NCBI GenBank assembly: GCA_029852775.1
Contig: LEKJ01000116.1
Coordinates: 62,001-126,000 of the forward strand
Source of the DNA: Pasteurellaceae bacterium LFhippo2
GTDB lineage: Bacteria; Pseudomonadota; Gammaproteobacteria; Enterobacterales; Pasteurellaceae
Reading direction: 5' to 3'
DNA: 64,000 nucleotides
Positions 17,598 to 28,479 of this stretch are shown piece by piece. The first letter of the stretch is position 1, and every line of letters begins with the position of its first letter. The position numbers and the translations under genes were made by a program. The notes beneath the pieces were generated by a model. The model was not told the origin of the DNA. It did not search any database and worked only from the letters and a program-made list of their open reading frames with translations.

Positions 17598-17611
17598 TTT
17601 TAATCTCCAAT

Positions 17612-17637
17612 AAAAAACGCGGGAAACTCCCCGCGTC
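17612..17637 (-). terminator. Terminator after fabB
   Basis: Stem ACGCGGG / CCCGCGT followed on the minus strand by a run of six T. Confidence 0.8.
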
Positions 17638-17659
17638 TTTATAACAAAAATTTTACATC

Positions 17660-18877
17660 TTAGCCATTATATTTTTGGAAAACTAAGCAAGCATTTGTAC
17701 CACCGAAGCCAAAGCTGTTTGACATTACAGTCGTTAATGCTTTGTCTTGACGTTCAGTAACGATATTTAAACCTTCCGCTTGTTCATCTAATGTTTCAAT
17801 GTTGATTGATGGCGCAATAAAGCCATTTTCTAACATTAATAGTGAGTAGATCGCTTCGTGCGCACCTGCTGCACCTAATGAGTGACCAGTCATCGATTTT
17901 GTTGATGAAATCGCCGGTGTTTTGTCACCAAATACGTTTTTGATTGCACCTAACTCTTTCACATCACCTACTGGTGTTGAAGTACCGTGTACGTTGATAT
18001 ATTCGATTTCGCCATTTACGGTTGCCATCGCTTGTTTCATACAACGCTCTGCACCTTCACCACTTGGAGCCACCATATCATAGCCATCTGAAGTTGCGCC
18101 ATAACCTACGATTTCAGCGTAGATTTTCGCACCACGTGCTAAAGCGTGTTCTAACTCTTCAACAACCACAACAGCACCACCACCTGCGATAACAAAACCA
18201 TCACGGTTTGCATCGTAAGCGCGAGACGCTTTAGTTGGGGTTTCATTATATTTAGTTGAAACTGCGCCCATTGCGTCAAATTCAGTCGCACATTCCCAAG
18301 ATAATTCTTCTGCACCACCTGCAAAAACAACATCTTGTTTACCTAACTGGATTAACTCCATTGCGTGACCAATACAGTGCGCTGAAGTTGCACAAGCTGA
18401 ACTGATTGAGTAGTTCACACCACGAATTTTATATGGAGTCGCTAAACACGCAGACACACTAGACGCCATTGTTTTAGTTACTGCATAAGGACCAATTGCT
18501 TTTACACCACGTGGACTTTTTACTGCTTCACACGCAACATATTGGCTATGTGCAGAACCTGTACCCGCACCAATTACAAGGCCTGTACGATCATTTGAAA
18601 CTTGATCTTCTGTTAAACCAGCATCTTCAATCGCTTCTTTCATTGAAAGATAAGCATAAGCCGCCGCATCGCCCATAAAACGATATACTTTGCGATCAAT
18701 TAACTCTGCAGGATTTAATTTGATTGTACCTGCTACTTGGCTACGCATACCTACTTCTGCAAATGCTGGCACAAATTCGATACCTGATTTACCTTCGCGT
18801 AAAGAACTTAATACTTCTTCTTTGTTGTTACCAATACTTGAAACGATACCAAGACCTGTAATTACAACTCTTTTCAT
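17660..18877 (-). CDS. fabB: 3-oxoacyl-ACP synthase I (FabB)
   Basis: A 405-residue thiolase-fold condensing enzyme. The active-site Cys is in [10 protein letters not shown] (near residue 163) and the catalytic His pair is in [11 protein letters not shown] and [11 protein letters not shown]. The C-terminal glycine loop is [10 protein letters not shown]. FabB elongates acyl chains and is needed for unsaturated fatty acid synthesis. The length and the start [15 protein letters not shown] fit FabB better than FabF. It is a single gene with GAGGACAAAG before its ATG. Confidence 0.95.
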   Translation of the reverse strand: MKRVVITGLGIVSSIGNNKEEVLSSLREGKSGIEFVPAFAEVGMRSQVAGTIKLNPAELIDRKVYRFMGDAAAYAYLSMKEAIEDAGLTEDQVSNDRTGLVIGAGTGSAHSQYVACEAVKSPRGVKAIGPYAVTKTMASSVSACLATPYKIRGVNYSISSACATSAHCIGHAMELIQLGKQDVVFAGGAEELSWECATEFDAMGAVSTKYNETPTKASRAYDANRDGFVIAGGGAVVVVEELEHALARGAKIYAEIVGYGATSDGYDMVAPSGEGAERCMKQAMATVNGEIEYINVHGTSTPVGDVKELGAIKNVFGDKTPAISSTKSMTGHSLGAAGAHEAIYSLLMLENGFIAPSINIETLDEQAEGLNIVTERQDKALTTVMSNSFGFGGTNACLVFQKYNG

Positions 18878-18954
18878 TCTTTGTCCTCTGAACTAGATTA
18901 AATAATTCGGCTATTTTACACAATTTTGCCCTTTGGCAGAACTATTTAATGCCA

Positions 18955-18990
18955 ACAACCGGTCAGATCCGAGCTGTTTTTTGCGAATTT
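18955..18990 (+). repeat. Variant uptake-like word ACAACCGGTC
   Basis: ACAACCGGTC at 18955-18964 differs from the usual word by one base. It is followed by GTTTTTTGCGAA, which resembles the extended uptake-sequence tail. Similar variants occur at 26050 and twice at 41092-41150. Confidence 0.55.
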
Positions 18991-19031
18991 CAAAATTAGA
19001 AAAATTTTATGGTAGGCTTTTAGATGCAAAT

Positions 19032-19088
19032 GGTGCGTTTACACGCACCCTACATAGCTCGATCCTGTAGGGTGCGTGTAAACGCACC
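19032..19088. repeat. GTAG-headed REP pair C (heads inward)
   Basis: Inverted units at 19032-19053 and 19067-19088, each with a GTAG head and stem GGTGCGT / ACGCACC. The 13-bp gap separates the facing heads. It lies between fabB (upstream side) and purA (3' side). Confidence 0.78.
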
Positions 19089-19137
19089 ATATAATAAAAA
19101 ATAAGAGCGGATATTATCCGCCCCTACTGTTAATCGC

Positions 19138-20535
<1,398 letters not shown>

Positions 20536-20562
20536 CTATGGAATTTTATAATTTATACATAA

Positions 20563-20587
20563 AAAAGACCCGATAAATCGGGTCTTT
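20563..20587 (-). terminator. Terminator after hflC
   Basis: Stem AAAGACCCGA / TCGGGTCTTT with a U-run on the minus strand. Confidence 0.82.
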
Positions 20588-20595
20588 GGATACAA

Positions 20596-21483
20596 CTATT
20601 TTGTAGGTGCTTTCATAAAGCGGAAAAATTCGCTATCTGGTTTAAGTAACATCATATTGTTGCTACCTTCAGCAAAGCTCTCTTCATACGCTTTTAAGCT
20701 ACGTACAAAACTATAAAATTCTGGTTCTTGGTTAAATGCATCTGCATAGATCTTCGCTGCTTGCGCATCGCCTTGACCTTTTAACTCTTCCGCTGTTTTA
20801 TTTGCATTCGCTAAGATTAATACCACTTTTTTATCCGTTTCTGCACGAATCATCTCTGCTTTTTCTTCACCTTGTGAACGATGTTCGCGAGCTACAGCTG
20901 CACGCTCTGCCTGCATACGTTGATAGATTGAAGATGAAACTTCATTTGGTAAGTTGATCTGTTTAACACGCACATCAACCACTTTAATACCTAAACGCTC
21001 TGCACCATCTTCGCCATCGTTCAACGCTTTTTGTGCGCCTGCCATTAACTCACCACGTGAGCCAGATACGATATCTTTGATTGTGCGAGAACCGATCTCT
21101 GAACGTAAACGGTCATTAACCTTACGGCGTAAAAGATCTGCTGCTTTTTGGTAATCGCCACCTGTCGATGTATAGAATTGACCAAAGTCGCTGATACGCC
21201 ATTTCACGTAAGAATCCACCAATAAGTCTTTCTTCTCAACGGTTACAAAGCGATCTTCTTGACCATCTAAAGTTTGAATACGCGCATCCAATACTCTAAG
21301 CTGATCAATCATCGGCACTTTAAAGTGTAAGCCCGGTTCATAAACCACCACTTTGTGATCCGCATCACGTTGCACTTTATTAAAGCGTAACATAATGCCG
21401 CGCTGACCTTCTTGTACAATAATCACCGATTGGAATAACACAAAAGCAACCACAAGTAAGAGTGGGAATAACAATTTACGCAT
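20596..21483 (-). CDS. hflC: HflC, FtsH protease modulator subunit
   Basis: A 295-residue SPFH/band 7 protein with an N-terminal membrane anchor (about residues 3-20) and the block VQEGQRGIMLRFNKV. The SPFH domain is followed by a coiled-coil section with QAERAAVAREHRSQGEEKAE. With HflK it forms a large periplasm-facing cage around FtsH in the inner membrane. Its start is 2 bp after the hflK stop, so translation is coupled. A terminator follows directly. Confidence 0.95.
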   Translation of the reverse strand: MRKLLFPLLLVVAFVLFQSVIIVQEGQRGIMLRFNKVQRDADHKVVVYEPGLHFKVPMIDQLRVLDARIQTLDGQEDRFVTVEKKDLLVDSYVKWRISDFGQFYTSTGGDYQKAADLLRRKVNDRLRSEIGSRTIKDIVSGSRGELMAGAQKALNDGEDGAERLGIKVVDVRVKQINLPNEVSSSIYQRMQAERAAVAREHRSQGEEKAEMIRAETDKKVVLILANANKTAEELKGQGDAQAAKIYADAFNQEPEFYSFVRSLKAYEESFAEGSNNMMLLKPDSEFFRFMKAPTK

Positions 21484-21485
21484 TA

Positions 21486-22724
21486 TTAAAATCTCCCTTT
21501 ACGAGTTGATTCAGTCTGTTCCACAGACTGTGTAGGTTGCTGAACGGGTGCCGGCTGCGGCTGAATCTGTGGTTGAGCTACCACTGGATTTGCAAATTTT
21601 TGCTGCAATTCGACCGGTTGTTGCGCTTGTTTACCCATTAATTTATCAATAGGTAATACCGCTAAATTATTTGCATTAGCGCCATCCATCATCAGCTTAG
21701 GCGTATTTTTCATCACTTTTTCCATCGCTTGAATATATAAACGCTCACGAGTGACTTGTGGTGCTGCTTTATATTCAGGTAATAGTTTAGTAAAACGCTC
21801 CACTTCACCTTGTGCATTTAATACAACTTGCTCTTTATAAGCATTTGCTTGCTCTAAAACGCGTTGCGCTTGACCACGTGCGATAGGCTCTTGACCGCGT
21901 GCATAAGCTTCCGCTTCACGAATTAAACGCTGTTCGTCTTCTTGTGCTTTAATTGCATCATCAAATGCCGCTTTCACTTCTTCTGGCGGACGAGCATATT
22001 GGAAGTTCACGTCAGTAACCATTAAGCCCATATCATAATTTTTGATGATATCGCGTAATGCATTCCAAGTACGCTCACGCACTACCGCACGACCTGTCGT
22101 TAAAATATCGTCCATCGTCATATGACCAATCACATAACGTAATGCACTGTCTGTTGCCTGTTTTAAACTGTCATCTGGGCGAGTTACGCTGAATAGGTAT
22201 TTAGCTGCATCTTCAACACGATATTGTACGGTCATTTCAACTAACACCATATTTTCGTCTTGAGTAAGCATTGAACCATTAGTACGAAGCTCTTGTACAC
22301 GCTCAATATTAACTGGCGTAACTTCATCAATAAAAGTCGGTTTCCAGTTTAAACCAGGCATCTGAATGCTATTTAGCTGACCAAAGCGAGTTACAACACC
22401 GCGCTCTGCTTCTTGGATAGTATAGAAACCAGAAACTGCCCATACCACCGCCCCAATAACAGCAGCGATAGGTAATAGTTTTCCAAATGGTAAGCCTGAT
22501 TGATTTGATGATCCTTGATCACCTTTATTACCACCGCCCATTTTTTTCATTAGATTGTTAAATACATCTTCTAAATCTGGCGGACCTTGTTCGGTTTGCT
22601 TATTCGGTTGTGGCTCTTGTTGCTGACCTGGTTGTCCTTGATTTGAGCCCTGCTCTTGTTCAGGCTTTTTCTGACCGGGTCTTCCCCAAGGGTCTTGTTG
22701 ATTGCCTGATTCATTCCACGACAT
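21486..22724 (-). CDS. hflK: HflK, FtsH protease modulator subunit
   Basis: A 412-residue SPFH protein starting MSWNESGNQQDPWGRPG at ATG 22724, seven bases after GGAG; an upstream TTG would add four residues only. The first 80 residues are Gln/Pro/Gly-rich. A membrane helix follows at about 87-104, then the SPFH domain with AERGVVTRFGQL. The Gln/Pro-rich C-tail ends STRKGRF. It partners HflC. Low-complexity ends are usual for HflK. Confidence 0.95.
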   Translation of the reverse strand: MSWNESGNQQDPWGRPGQKKPEQEQGSNQGQPGQQQEPQPNKQTEQGPPDLEDVFNNLMKKMGGGNKGDQGSSNQSGLPFGKLLPIAAVIGAVVWAVSGFYTIQEAERGVVTRFGQLNSIQMPGLNWKPTFIDEVTPVNIERVQELRTNGSMLTQDENMVLVEMTVQYRVEDAAKYLFSVTRPDDSLKQATDSALRYVIGHMTMDDILTTGRAVVRERTWNALRDIIKNYDMGLMVTDVNFQYARPPEEVKAAFDDAIKAQEDEQRLIREAEAYARGQEPIARGQAQRVLEQANAYKEQVVLNAQGEVERFTKLLPEYKAAPQVTRERLYIQAMEKVMKNTPKLMMDGANANNLAVLPIDKLMGKQAQQPVELQQKFANPVVAQPQIQPQPAPVQQPTQSVEQTESTRKGRF

Positions 22725-22868
22725 AACTTTCTCCAAAGTAAAAATCTAGTTGCACCGTTACTCGAACGGCTGGCAAGCATAGGATTGTACCCATTTAGAT
22801 TGCTTTTGACTAGGCTTTAGGTGTAAATAATTTTACATAATTTTTGAAGTGAATATTTGATTGAAAAC

Positions 22869-22887
22869 TGTAGCGTATAAAACTACA
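22869..22887. promoter_or_regulatory. Palindromic candidate operator before the HigA-like gene
   Basis: TGTAG and CTACA flank a 9-bp spacer (CGTATAAAA), about 30 bp before the ATG. A HigA-type repressor would suit such a site for self-regulation; no footprint knowledge supports it here. Confidence 0.4.
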
Positions 22888-22917
22888 ATCATTCTATTTA
22901 AGTTATAGAGAACTATT

Positions 22918-23220
22918 ATGAGAATGCACAATCCCCCACATCCTGCGGAAATTATTCGAGAAGATATATTACCCGCATTAAATTTAAGCGTAACTGAAGC
23001 AGCGAAACAGTTAGGCATTAATCGAGTAACGCTTTCACGCTTGCTTAATGGTAAAGCAGCAATCAGTGCAGAAATGGCCTTAAGACTACACGCTTGGTTA
23101 GGTGAAAATAGTCCAAGTCCTGAAAGTTGGTTACATCAACAAGCGAACTATGATCTATGGATTGCATCCCAAAAAAGCCAATTTTCGATTATTCCTGTTA
23201 CACAAGATATTTTTGCATAA
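22918..23220 (+). CDS. Solitary HigA-type antitoxin / XRE regulator
   Basis: A 100-residue HTH protein with the HigA-family opening [20 protein letters not shown]. The XRE helix-turn-helix is [20 protein letters not shown] (residues 26-45) and the tail contains [12 protein letters not shown]. In HigBA loci the toxin gene sits just upstream. Here the 193 bp between hflK and this ATG hold no HigB-like frame, and metE follows. It is therefore an orphan antitoxin, perhaps working as a plain regulator or as protection against mobile HigB; both are inference. Confidence 0.85.
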   Translation: MRMHNPPHPAEIIREDILPALNLSVTEAAKQLGINRVTLSRLLNGKAAISAEMALRLHAWLGENSPSPESWLHQQANYDLWIASQKSQFSIIPVTQDIFA

Positions 23221-23302
23221 ATCATCAATTATTAATTTTTTTCATAATCAATTTGAAAATTATGAAGTTGCGTAATGTTAAAAAAAGTTAGATTATGGGT
23301 TC

Positions 23303-23326
23303 AGACATTTAGACGGCTAAACGTCT
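23303..23326. promoter_or_regulatory. Three tandem MetJ boxes before metE
   Basis: Contiguous 8-mers AGACATTT, AGACGGCT and AAACGTCT match the MetJ consensus AGACGTCT at 6, 7 and 7 of 8 bases with no gaps. They end 37 bp before the metE ATG. Confidence 0.85.
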
Positions 23327-23363
23327 AAATAATCCGAATTATAAAATCTACAGGAGAAACATT

Positions 23364-25634
23364 ATGACAACATTTCATCTATTAGGCTTTCCACGTGTGG
23401 GTGCAAAACGTGAATTAAAATTTGCAGAAGAGCGTTATTGGCGTGGCGATATCGCAGAGCAAGATCTATTAGATTTATCCAAAGCATTACGCGAGAAAAA
23501 CTGGAGACATCAAGCGCAAGCAAATGCGGATTTTGTGGCAGTAGGCGATTTCACTTTCTATGATCATATTTTAGATCTTCAAGTAGCGACAGGTGCAATT
23601 CCTGCGCGCTTTGGTTTTGATAGCCAAAATTTAACACTATCGCAATACTTCCAATTAGCACGTGGTAACAAAGATCAATTTGCGATTGAAATGACAAAAT
23701 GGTTCGATACTAACTACCACTACTTAGTGCCTGAATTCCAAAAAACAACCCAATTCAAAGCGAACCCTGCTCACTATGTTAATCAAATCCGTGAAGCAAA
23801 AGCGTTAGGCTTAAACTTCAAACCTGTGATCGTTGGCCCACTAACATTCTTATGGTTAGGTAAAGAGAAAGGCGAAGCATTCAACCGTTTTGATCTATTA
23901 AATCAATTAGTACCTGTTTATAAAGAGATCTTAACTGCATTAGCAGCAGAAGGTGCGGAATGGATTCAGATTGATGAGCCTGCATTAGCCTTAGATCTAC
24001 CAACTGAATGGGTTGAAGCATATAAAGCAGTTTATGCAGAATTGAGCAAAGTTGATGCGAAAATTTTATTAGCAACTTACTTCGGTTCTGTGCCAACACA
24101 CGCAGAATTATTAAAAGGCTTAGCGGTTGATGGCTTACATCTTGATTTAGTGCGCGCTCCAGAGCAACTTGCCGCATTTGCAGATTACGACAAAGTATTA
24201 TCGGCAGGTGTGATCGAAGGTCGTAATATCTGGCGTGCAAACTTAAACAAAGTATTAGATGTACTTGAGCCTTTAAAAGCTAAACTTGGCGAACGTTTAT
24301 GGATTGCACCAAGCTGTTCACTACTTCACACCCCATTCGATTTAGAAGTGGAAGTGCAATTAAAAGAGAAAAATCCGGATCTTTATAGCTGGTTAGCCTT
24401 CACATTACAAAAGATCGAAGAATTAAATGTATTAAAACAAGCGTTAAATAACGGTAGAGCATCAGTTCAATCTCAGTTAGATGCGAGCCAAGCGGCTGCA
24501 GATGCTCGTGCGAATTCGAAAGAAATTCACCGTCCAGAAGTAGCAGAGCGTTTAGCAAATTTACCAGAAAGTGCGGATCAGCGTAAATCACCATTTGCAG
24601 AGCGTATTGCGAAGCAAAATGCGTGGTTAAACTTACCGCTATTACCAACCACAAATATCGGTTCATTCCCACAGACAACCGAGATCCGTCATGCACGTGC
24701 AAGCTTCAAAAAAGGTGAATTAAGCCTTGAAGATTACGAAGCAGCGATGAAGAAAGAGATCGAATATGTCGTACGTCGCCAAGAAGAATTAGACTTAGAT
24801 GTATTAGTTCACGGTGAAGCAGAACGTAATGACATGGTGGAATACTTCGGTGAATTATTAGACGGTTTCGCATTCACTAAATTTGGTTGGGTACAAAGCT
24901 ACGGTTCACGTTGTGTGAAACCACCTGTAATCTACGGTGATGTAGTTCGCCCAGAGCCGATGACAGTACGTTGGTCACAATATGCTCAAAGCTTAACAAG
25001 TAAAGTGATGAAAGGTATGCTTACTGGCCCTGTGACAATTCTACAATGGTCATTCGTACGTAACGATATTCCACGTTCAGTAGTTTGTAAGCAGATCGGT
25101 GTGGCATTATCAGATGAAGTATTAGATTTAGAAGCAGCGGGTATCAAAGTAATCCAAATCGACGAACCAGCAATTCGTGAAGGTTTGCCACTTAAACGTG
25201 CAGATTGGGATGCATATTTACAATGGGCAGGCGAATCATTCCGTTTAAGCTATATGGGCGTGAAAGATGATACCCAGATCCACACTCACATGTGTTACTC
25301 CGAATTCAATGATATCTTACCAGCAATCGCAGGTTTAGATGCAGATGTAATCACCATTGAAACCTCTCGTTCAGATATGGAATTATTAACCGCATTCGGC
25401 GATTTCAAATATCCAAACGATATTGGTCCGGGTGTGTATGATATTCACAGCCCGCGAGTACCAACAGCAGCAGAGATTGAACACTTACTACGCAAAGCAT
25501 TAAATGTAGTACCAAAAGAGCGTTTATGGGTAAATCCAGACTGTGGCTTAAAAACACGTGGTTGGAAAGAAACCATTGAACAGCTACAAGTGATGATGGA
25601 TGTAACCAAAAAATTACGTGCGGAATTAGCGTAA
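23364..25634 (+). CDS. metE: Cobalamin-independent methionine synthase MetE
   Basis: A 756-residue two-barrel enzyme. The N-terminal barrel begins [19 protein letters not shown]. The catalytic C-terminal barrel has the [10 protein letters not shown] opening and zinc ligands in [10 protein letters not shown] and in [11 protein letters not shown]. It moves a methyl group from 5-methyltetrahydropteroyl-triglutamate to homocysteine. Three MetJ boxes lie upstream, so S-adenosylmethionine-MetJ should repress it. The activator gene metR, adjacent in E. coli, is 17 kb away here. Confidence 0.97.
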   Translation: MTTFHLLGFPRVGAKRELKFAEERYWRGDIAEQDLLDLSKALREKNWRHQAQANADFVAVGDFTFYDHILDLQVATGAIPARFGFDSQNLTLSQYFQLARGNKDQFAIEMTKWFDTNYHYLVPEFQKTTQFKANPAHYVNQIREAKALGLNFKPVIVGPLTFLWLGKEKGEAFNRFDLLNQLVPVYKEILTALAAEGAEWIQIDEPALALDLPTEWVEAYKAVYAELSKVDAKILLATYFGSVPTHAELLKGLAVDGLHLDLVRAPEQLAAFADYDKVLSAGVIEGRNIWRANLNKVLDVLEPLKAKLGERLWIAPSCSLLHTPFDLEVEVQLKEKNPDLYSWLAFTLQKIEELNVLKQALNNGRASVQSQLDASQAAADARANSKEIHRPEVAERLANLPESADQRKSPFAERIAKQNAWLNLPLLPTTNIGSFPQTTEIRHARASFKKGELSLEDYEAAMKKEIEYVVRRQEELDLDVLVHGEAERNDMVEYFGELLDGFAFTKFGWVQSYGSRCVKPPVIYGDVVRPEPMTVRWSQYAQSLTSKVMKGMLTGPVTILQWSFVRNDIPRSVVCKQIGVALSDEVLDLEAAGIKVIQIDEPAIREGLPLKRADWDAYLQWAGESFRLSYMGVKDDTQIHTHMCYSEFNDILPAIAGLDADVITIETSRSDMELLTAFGDFKYPNDIGPGVYDIHSPRVPTAAEIEHLLRKALNVVPKERLWVNPDCGLKTRGWKETIEQLQVMMDVTKKLRAELA

Positions 25635-25640
25635 TATGAT

Positions 25641-25672
25641 AAAACTCTCCCAGAATTATGGGAGAGTTTTTT
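25641..25672 (+). terminator. Terminator after metE
   Basis: Stem AAAACTCTCCC / GGGAGAGTTTT followed by T-rich DNA. Confidence 0.85.
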
Positions 25673-25680
25673 ATAGAATC

Positions 25681-26007
25681 CTACCAAGCGCCCATTCCTA
25701 AGCCTACACCTGAATAGTGTCCTCTTCTACCACCACTTCCCCAGCCATAGCCATAATGAACTGAAGGATAAACGCGTGGACGAGTGTGAACATGAACCAC
25801 TTTCGGTTTATTATCACTTTGATTTAACTGCCATTCGCCTTCTTTTTGTGTTCTATTTTGAGCATTAGCTTTGTTTGAAGCACTGCTTGCAATACGTTGG
25901 TTATACTCTTGTACCGCTTGGCTATCCATTGGTACTGTGCTTTGTTGTACAGGACTGGAACAAGCTGCCAATACAACAGGCACTGCACATAATACGATTT
26001 TTTTCAT
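25681..26007 (-). CDS. Small Gly-rich lipoprotein, unknown function
   Basis: A 108-residue precursor with lipobox VLAAC at residues 12-16 and a polar Ser/Gln/Asn-rich middle. A short His/Val patch VVHVHTRPRVYP is followed by a glycine/tyrosine-rich tail ending GVGLGMGAW. AGGAAAG precedes the ATG. I do not recognise a domain. The tail looks disordered or surface-exposed. The gene is alone, convergent with metE, and separated from rplT by a long palindrome. Confidence 0.7.
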   Translation of the reverse strand: MKKIVLCAVPVVLAACSSPVQQSTVPMDSQAVQEYNQRIASSASNKANAQNRTQKEGEWQLNQSDNKPKVVHVHTRPRVYPSVHYGYGWGSGGRRGHYSGVGLGMGAW

Positions 26008-26049
26008 AGATGACTTTCCTATCTTATTTGCAAAAAATTACGGGAATTA

Positions 26050-26059
26050 GACCGGTTGT
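26050..26059 (-). repeat. Variant uptake-like word (ACAACCGGTC)
   Basis: Minus-strand ACAACCGGTC, one base away from the usual ACAAGCGGTC, in the spacer upstream of the small lipoprotein gene. Confidence 0.45.
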
Positions 26060-26099
26060 TTTGGGAAATTATCCCTTCGATAGCAAATAATATTTATGT

Positions 26100-26122
26100 G
26101 TGTGCGTGCTACGCACGCACAC
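26100..26122. repeat. Long palindrome, GTGTGCGTGC stem
   Basis: Perfect 10-bp arms GTGTGCGTGC and GCACGCACAC around TAC, between rplT and the lipoprotein gene. It resembles the stem style of the GTAG repeats but lacks the GTAG head on either strand, so it may be a decayed unit. Confidence 0.6.
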
Positions 26123-26140
26123 GCCCTGTTTTCTAGATAC

Positions 26141-26162
26141 AAAAAAGGCACCTTTCGGTGCC
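26141..26162 (-). terminator. Terminator after rplT
   Basis: Stem GGCACC / GGTGCC with a tetraloop GAAA and six T on the minus strand. Confidence 0.88.
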
Positions 26163-26183
26163 TAATTTATCTATTCTTTAAAA

Positions 26184-26561
<378 letters not shown>

Positions 26562-26631
26562 TTAGATGCGGAACGCACCTAATCATTAAAAACTAAAAAT
26601 CTACTAATCGTACGTTGTACTTAATTTACGC

Positions 26632-26829
26632 TTATGCGTATGGTAAGCACGCTACTACTAAAACTTGGTCTGCTTTCGCTACCATTGATTTGTGACGTAA
26701 GTGACGTTTACGCTTAGTTGTTTTCTTAGTCAAAATGTGACGTAAGTGAGATTGTTTACGTTTGAAACCGCCAGAAGCTGTTTTCTTGAAACGCTTAGCA
26801 GCACCACGTACTGTTTTAATTTTAGGCAT
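26632..26829 (-). CDS. rpmI: 50S ribosomal protein L35
   Basis: A 65-residue, highly basic protein: [19 protein letters not shown], then [19 protein letters not shown]. This is the L35 pattern. A 224-bp leader separates it from infC and contains two terminator-like hairpins, fitting the known control of this operon by L20. Confidence 0.97.
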
Positions 26830-26955
26830 TGTTTTATAAACTCCGCATTGTTTTTGTTAATACACAATAATTGGGCGAATAATCTAATTGCTTAAACTAT
26901 TACTTGGAGAGCACCAATTATTTCTCAAGAGTGATGATAACATCACATAAAAACG

Positions 26956-26981
26956 AATTAGGCTGCTGAGTGTGCCTAATT
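26956..26981 (-). promoter_or_regulatory. Second hairpin of the infC-rpmI leader (terminator-like)
   Basis: On the minus strand, AATTAGGC / GCCTAATT encloses a 10-nt loop and is followed by CGTTTTTATG. It could be a leaky terminator or part of the L20-responsive structure. Confidence 0.5.
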
Positions 26982-27007
26982 GACGTCTTGGTTTTTCTAA
27001 ACAGAAA

Positions 27008-27037
27008 AACGGGCGGATTTTAAAAGATCTGCCCGTC
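27008..27037 (-). terminator. First hairpin after infC (terminator or attenuator)
   Basis: ACGGGC / GCCCGT stem, extended inward by GAT / ATC, with a U-tract on the minus strand, 16 bp after the infC stop. Confidence 0.7.
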
Positions 27038-27053
27038 TTATGCAAGAAATAAA

Positions 27054-27593
27054 TTATTTTTTCTTCGGTGCAATAACCATAATCGCTTGGCGACCTTCCA
27101 GTTTACCTGGCGCAGATTCAACCATTGCTAATTCAGCTGTATCTTGTTTTACACGTTCTAATACATCTAAACCGATCTCTTGGTGAGCCATCTCACGACC
27201 ACGATAACGAACTGTAATTTTTACTTTGTCGCCATCTTCTAAGAAACGGATGATATTACGTAATTTAACTTGGTAGTCACCTTCGTCTGTACCTGGACGG
27301 AATTTAATTTCCTTAATTTGTACGACTTTTTGTTTTTTCTTCTGCTCTTTAGCCGCTTTTTCTTTCTCATACATGAACTTACCATAGTTCATAATACGGC
27401 AAACCGGCGGTTCAGCATTTGGGCTAATTTCAACTAAGTCTAACTCAGCTTCTTCAGCTTTAGCTAATGCTTCTTGAATTGATACGATACCAAGCTGTTC
27501 GCCATCTTGATCAGTTAAGCGAACTTCTTTTACACGAATCTCATCATTTAAACGATGAGCGCGATTTGTCTGAACACGTTTTACAGGTTTAAT
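27054..27593 (-). CDS. infC: Translation initiation factor IF-3, AUU start
   Basis: I read this gene from ATT at 27593, eight bases after AGGA, giving 179 residues. Reading only from the first ATG would drop 67 conserved residues: the N-domain with [15 protein letters not shown] and [17 protein letters not shown]-like sequence. The C-domain has [17 protein letters not shown]. coli infC also starts on AUU, letting IF3 repress its own mRNA by rejecting that start. Order infC-rpmI-rplT is standard, but thrS, its usual upstream neighbour, is 11 kb away behind the restriction cluster. Confidence 0.94.
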   Translation of the reverse strand: MKPVKRVQTNRAHRLNDEIRVKEVRLTDQDGEQLGIVSIQEALAKAEEAELDLVEISPNAEPPVCRIMNYGKFMYEKEKAAKEQKKKQKVVQIKEIKFRPGTDEGDYQVKLRNIIRFLEDGDKVKITVRYRGREMAHQEIGLDVLERVKQDTAELAMVESAPGKLEGRQAIMVIAPKKK

Positions 27594-27752
27594 AGTATTA
27601 TTCCTCTAGATAGTTTAAGTACAATTTCTTATGCTCTAAGCAAAAGATTTAATTTATTTTTATCGCTCAAATTGAGCAAAACAGGCTGATTTTACTAGAA
27701 TTTAAGCGATTAGGCAATTAGATTTAAGCGTTTCAATACAAAAAATAGCCAT

Positions 27753-28478
27753 TTAATGAATCAGTAAATCCGCTAATTTATCCAATCGCTTTTTCATCTC
27801 TTGCCAATTTGGCATCACTTGATTCATTAAGCGATAAAAACGCTCGCTGTGGTTATGTTCGGCTAAATGGCATAGCTCGTGCAAAATCACATAATCGATA
27901 CACTCTTTTGGGGCTTTAACTAACATTGGATTTAGCCATAACGCCCCTTTTGCCGAACAACTACCCCAGCGGGTTTTCATGGTACGTAACCGAATATTTG
28001 GCACATCGCTGACCCACAATGTTTTCGCCAGTAATACTTCCAAGCGTTGTTGAAAAATCTGTTTTGCTTTTTGGCGATACCATTGGTTTAACACTTTCTG
28101 CACCTTTTCAGGCGATTTATCTTTGAGTTGAACTTCAATCTGTCCACGCCAAAGACGAATATGATTTTCTTGATTAGGTTCTTGATAAACTTTGAGCACA
28201 TATTGCCTGCCCAAATAACGATGGCTTTCTCCGCTGATATATTGGCGAACTGGCAATTTCGGCAATTGGCTAAGTTCGGCTAATTGCTGAGAAATCCAGC
28301 CTGTTTGTTGCGAAATGGCAAAAATCAGCTCGTTTTTGACCGCTTGTTGCGGCGCATAAGCAATAATTTCACCATTTGGCTGCACGGTTAAACGTAAGCG
28401 TTTCGATTGCGGGCGTTCAATAAGCCGAACTTGTAGCCGCTGTTCGCCATAGGGGATAGATAAAATATTTCTATTCAT
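27753..28478 (-). CDS. YgjP-like metallopeptidase of the restriction cluster
   Basis: A 241-residue protein with a zinc peptidase motif HELCHLAEHNHSERF near residue 196 and the family block KTRWGSCSAKGALWLNP before it. This is the YgjP/WLM-type (PF01863) fold. Its ATG at 28478 lies 1 bp after the hsdR stop, so translation is coupled. Such proteins often accompany HsdR in type I loci; the substrate is unknown. It carries an uptake word at 28339. It is the last gene of the cluster, before infC. Confidence 0.85.
   Translation of the reverse strand: MNRNILSIPYGEQRLQVRLIERPQSKRLRLTVQPNGEIIAYAPQQAVKNELIFAISQQTGWISQQLAELSQLPKLPVRQYISGESHRYLGRQYVLKVYQEPNQENHIRLWRGQIEVQLKDKSPEKVQKVLNQWYRQKAKQIFQQRLEVLLAKTLWVSDVPNIRLRTMKTRWGSCSAKGALWLNPMLVKAPKECIDYVILHELCHLAEHNHSERFYRLMNQVMPNWQEMKKRLDKLADLLIH
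28339..28347 (-). repeat. DNA uptake word in the YgjP-like gene
   Basis: Minus-strand ACAAGCGGT inside coding sequence. Confidence 0.7.
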
Positions 28479-28479
28479 T

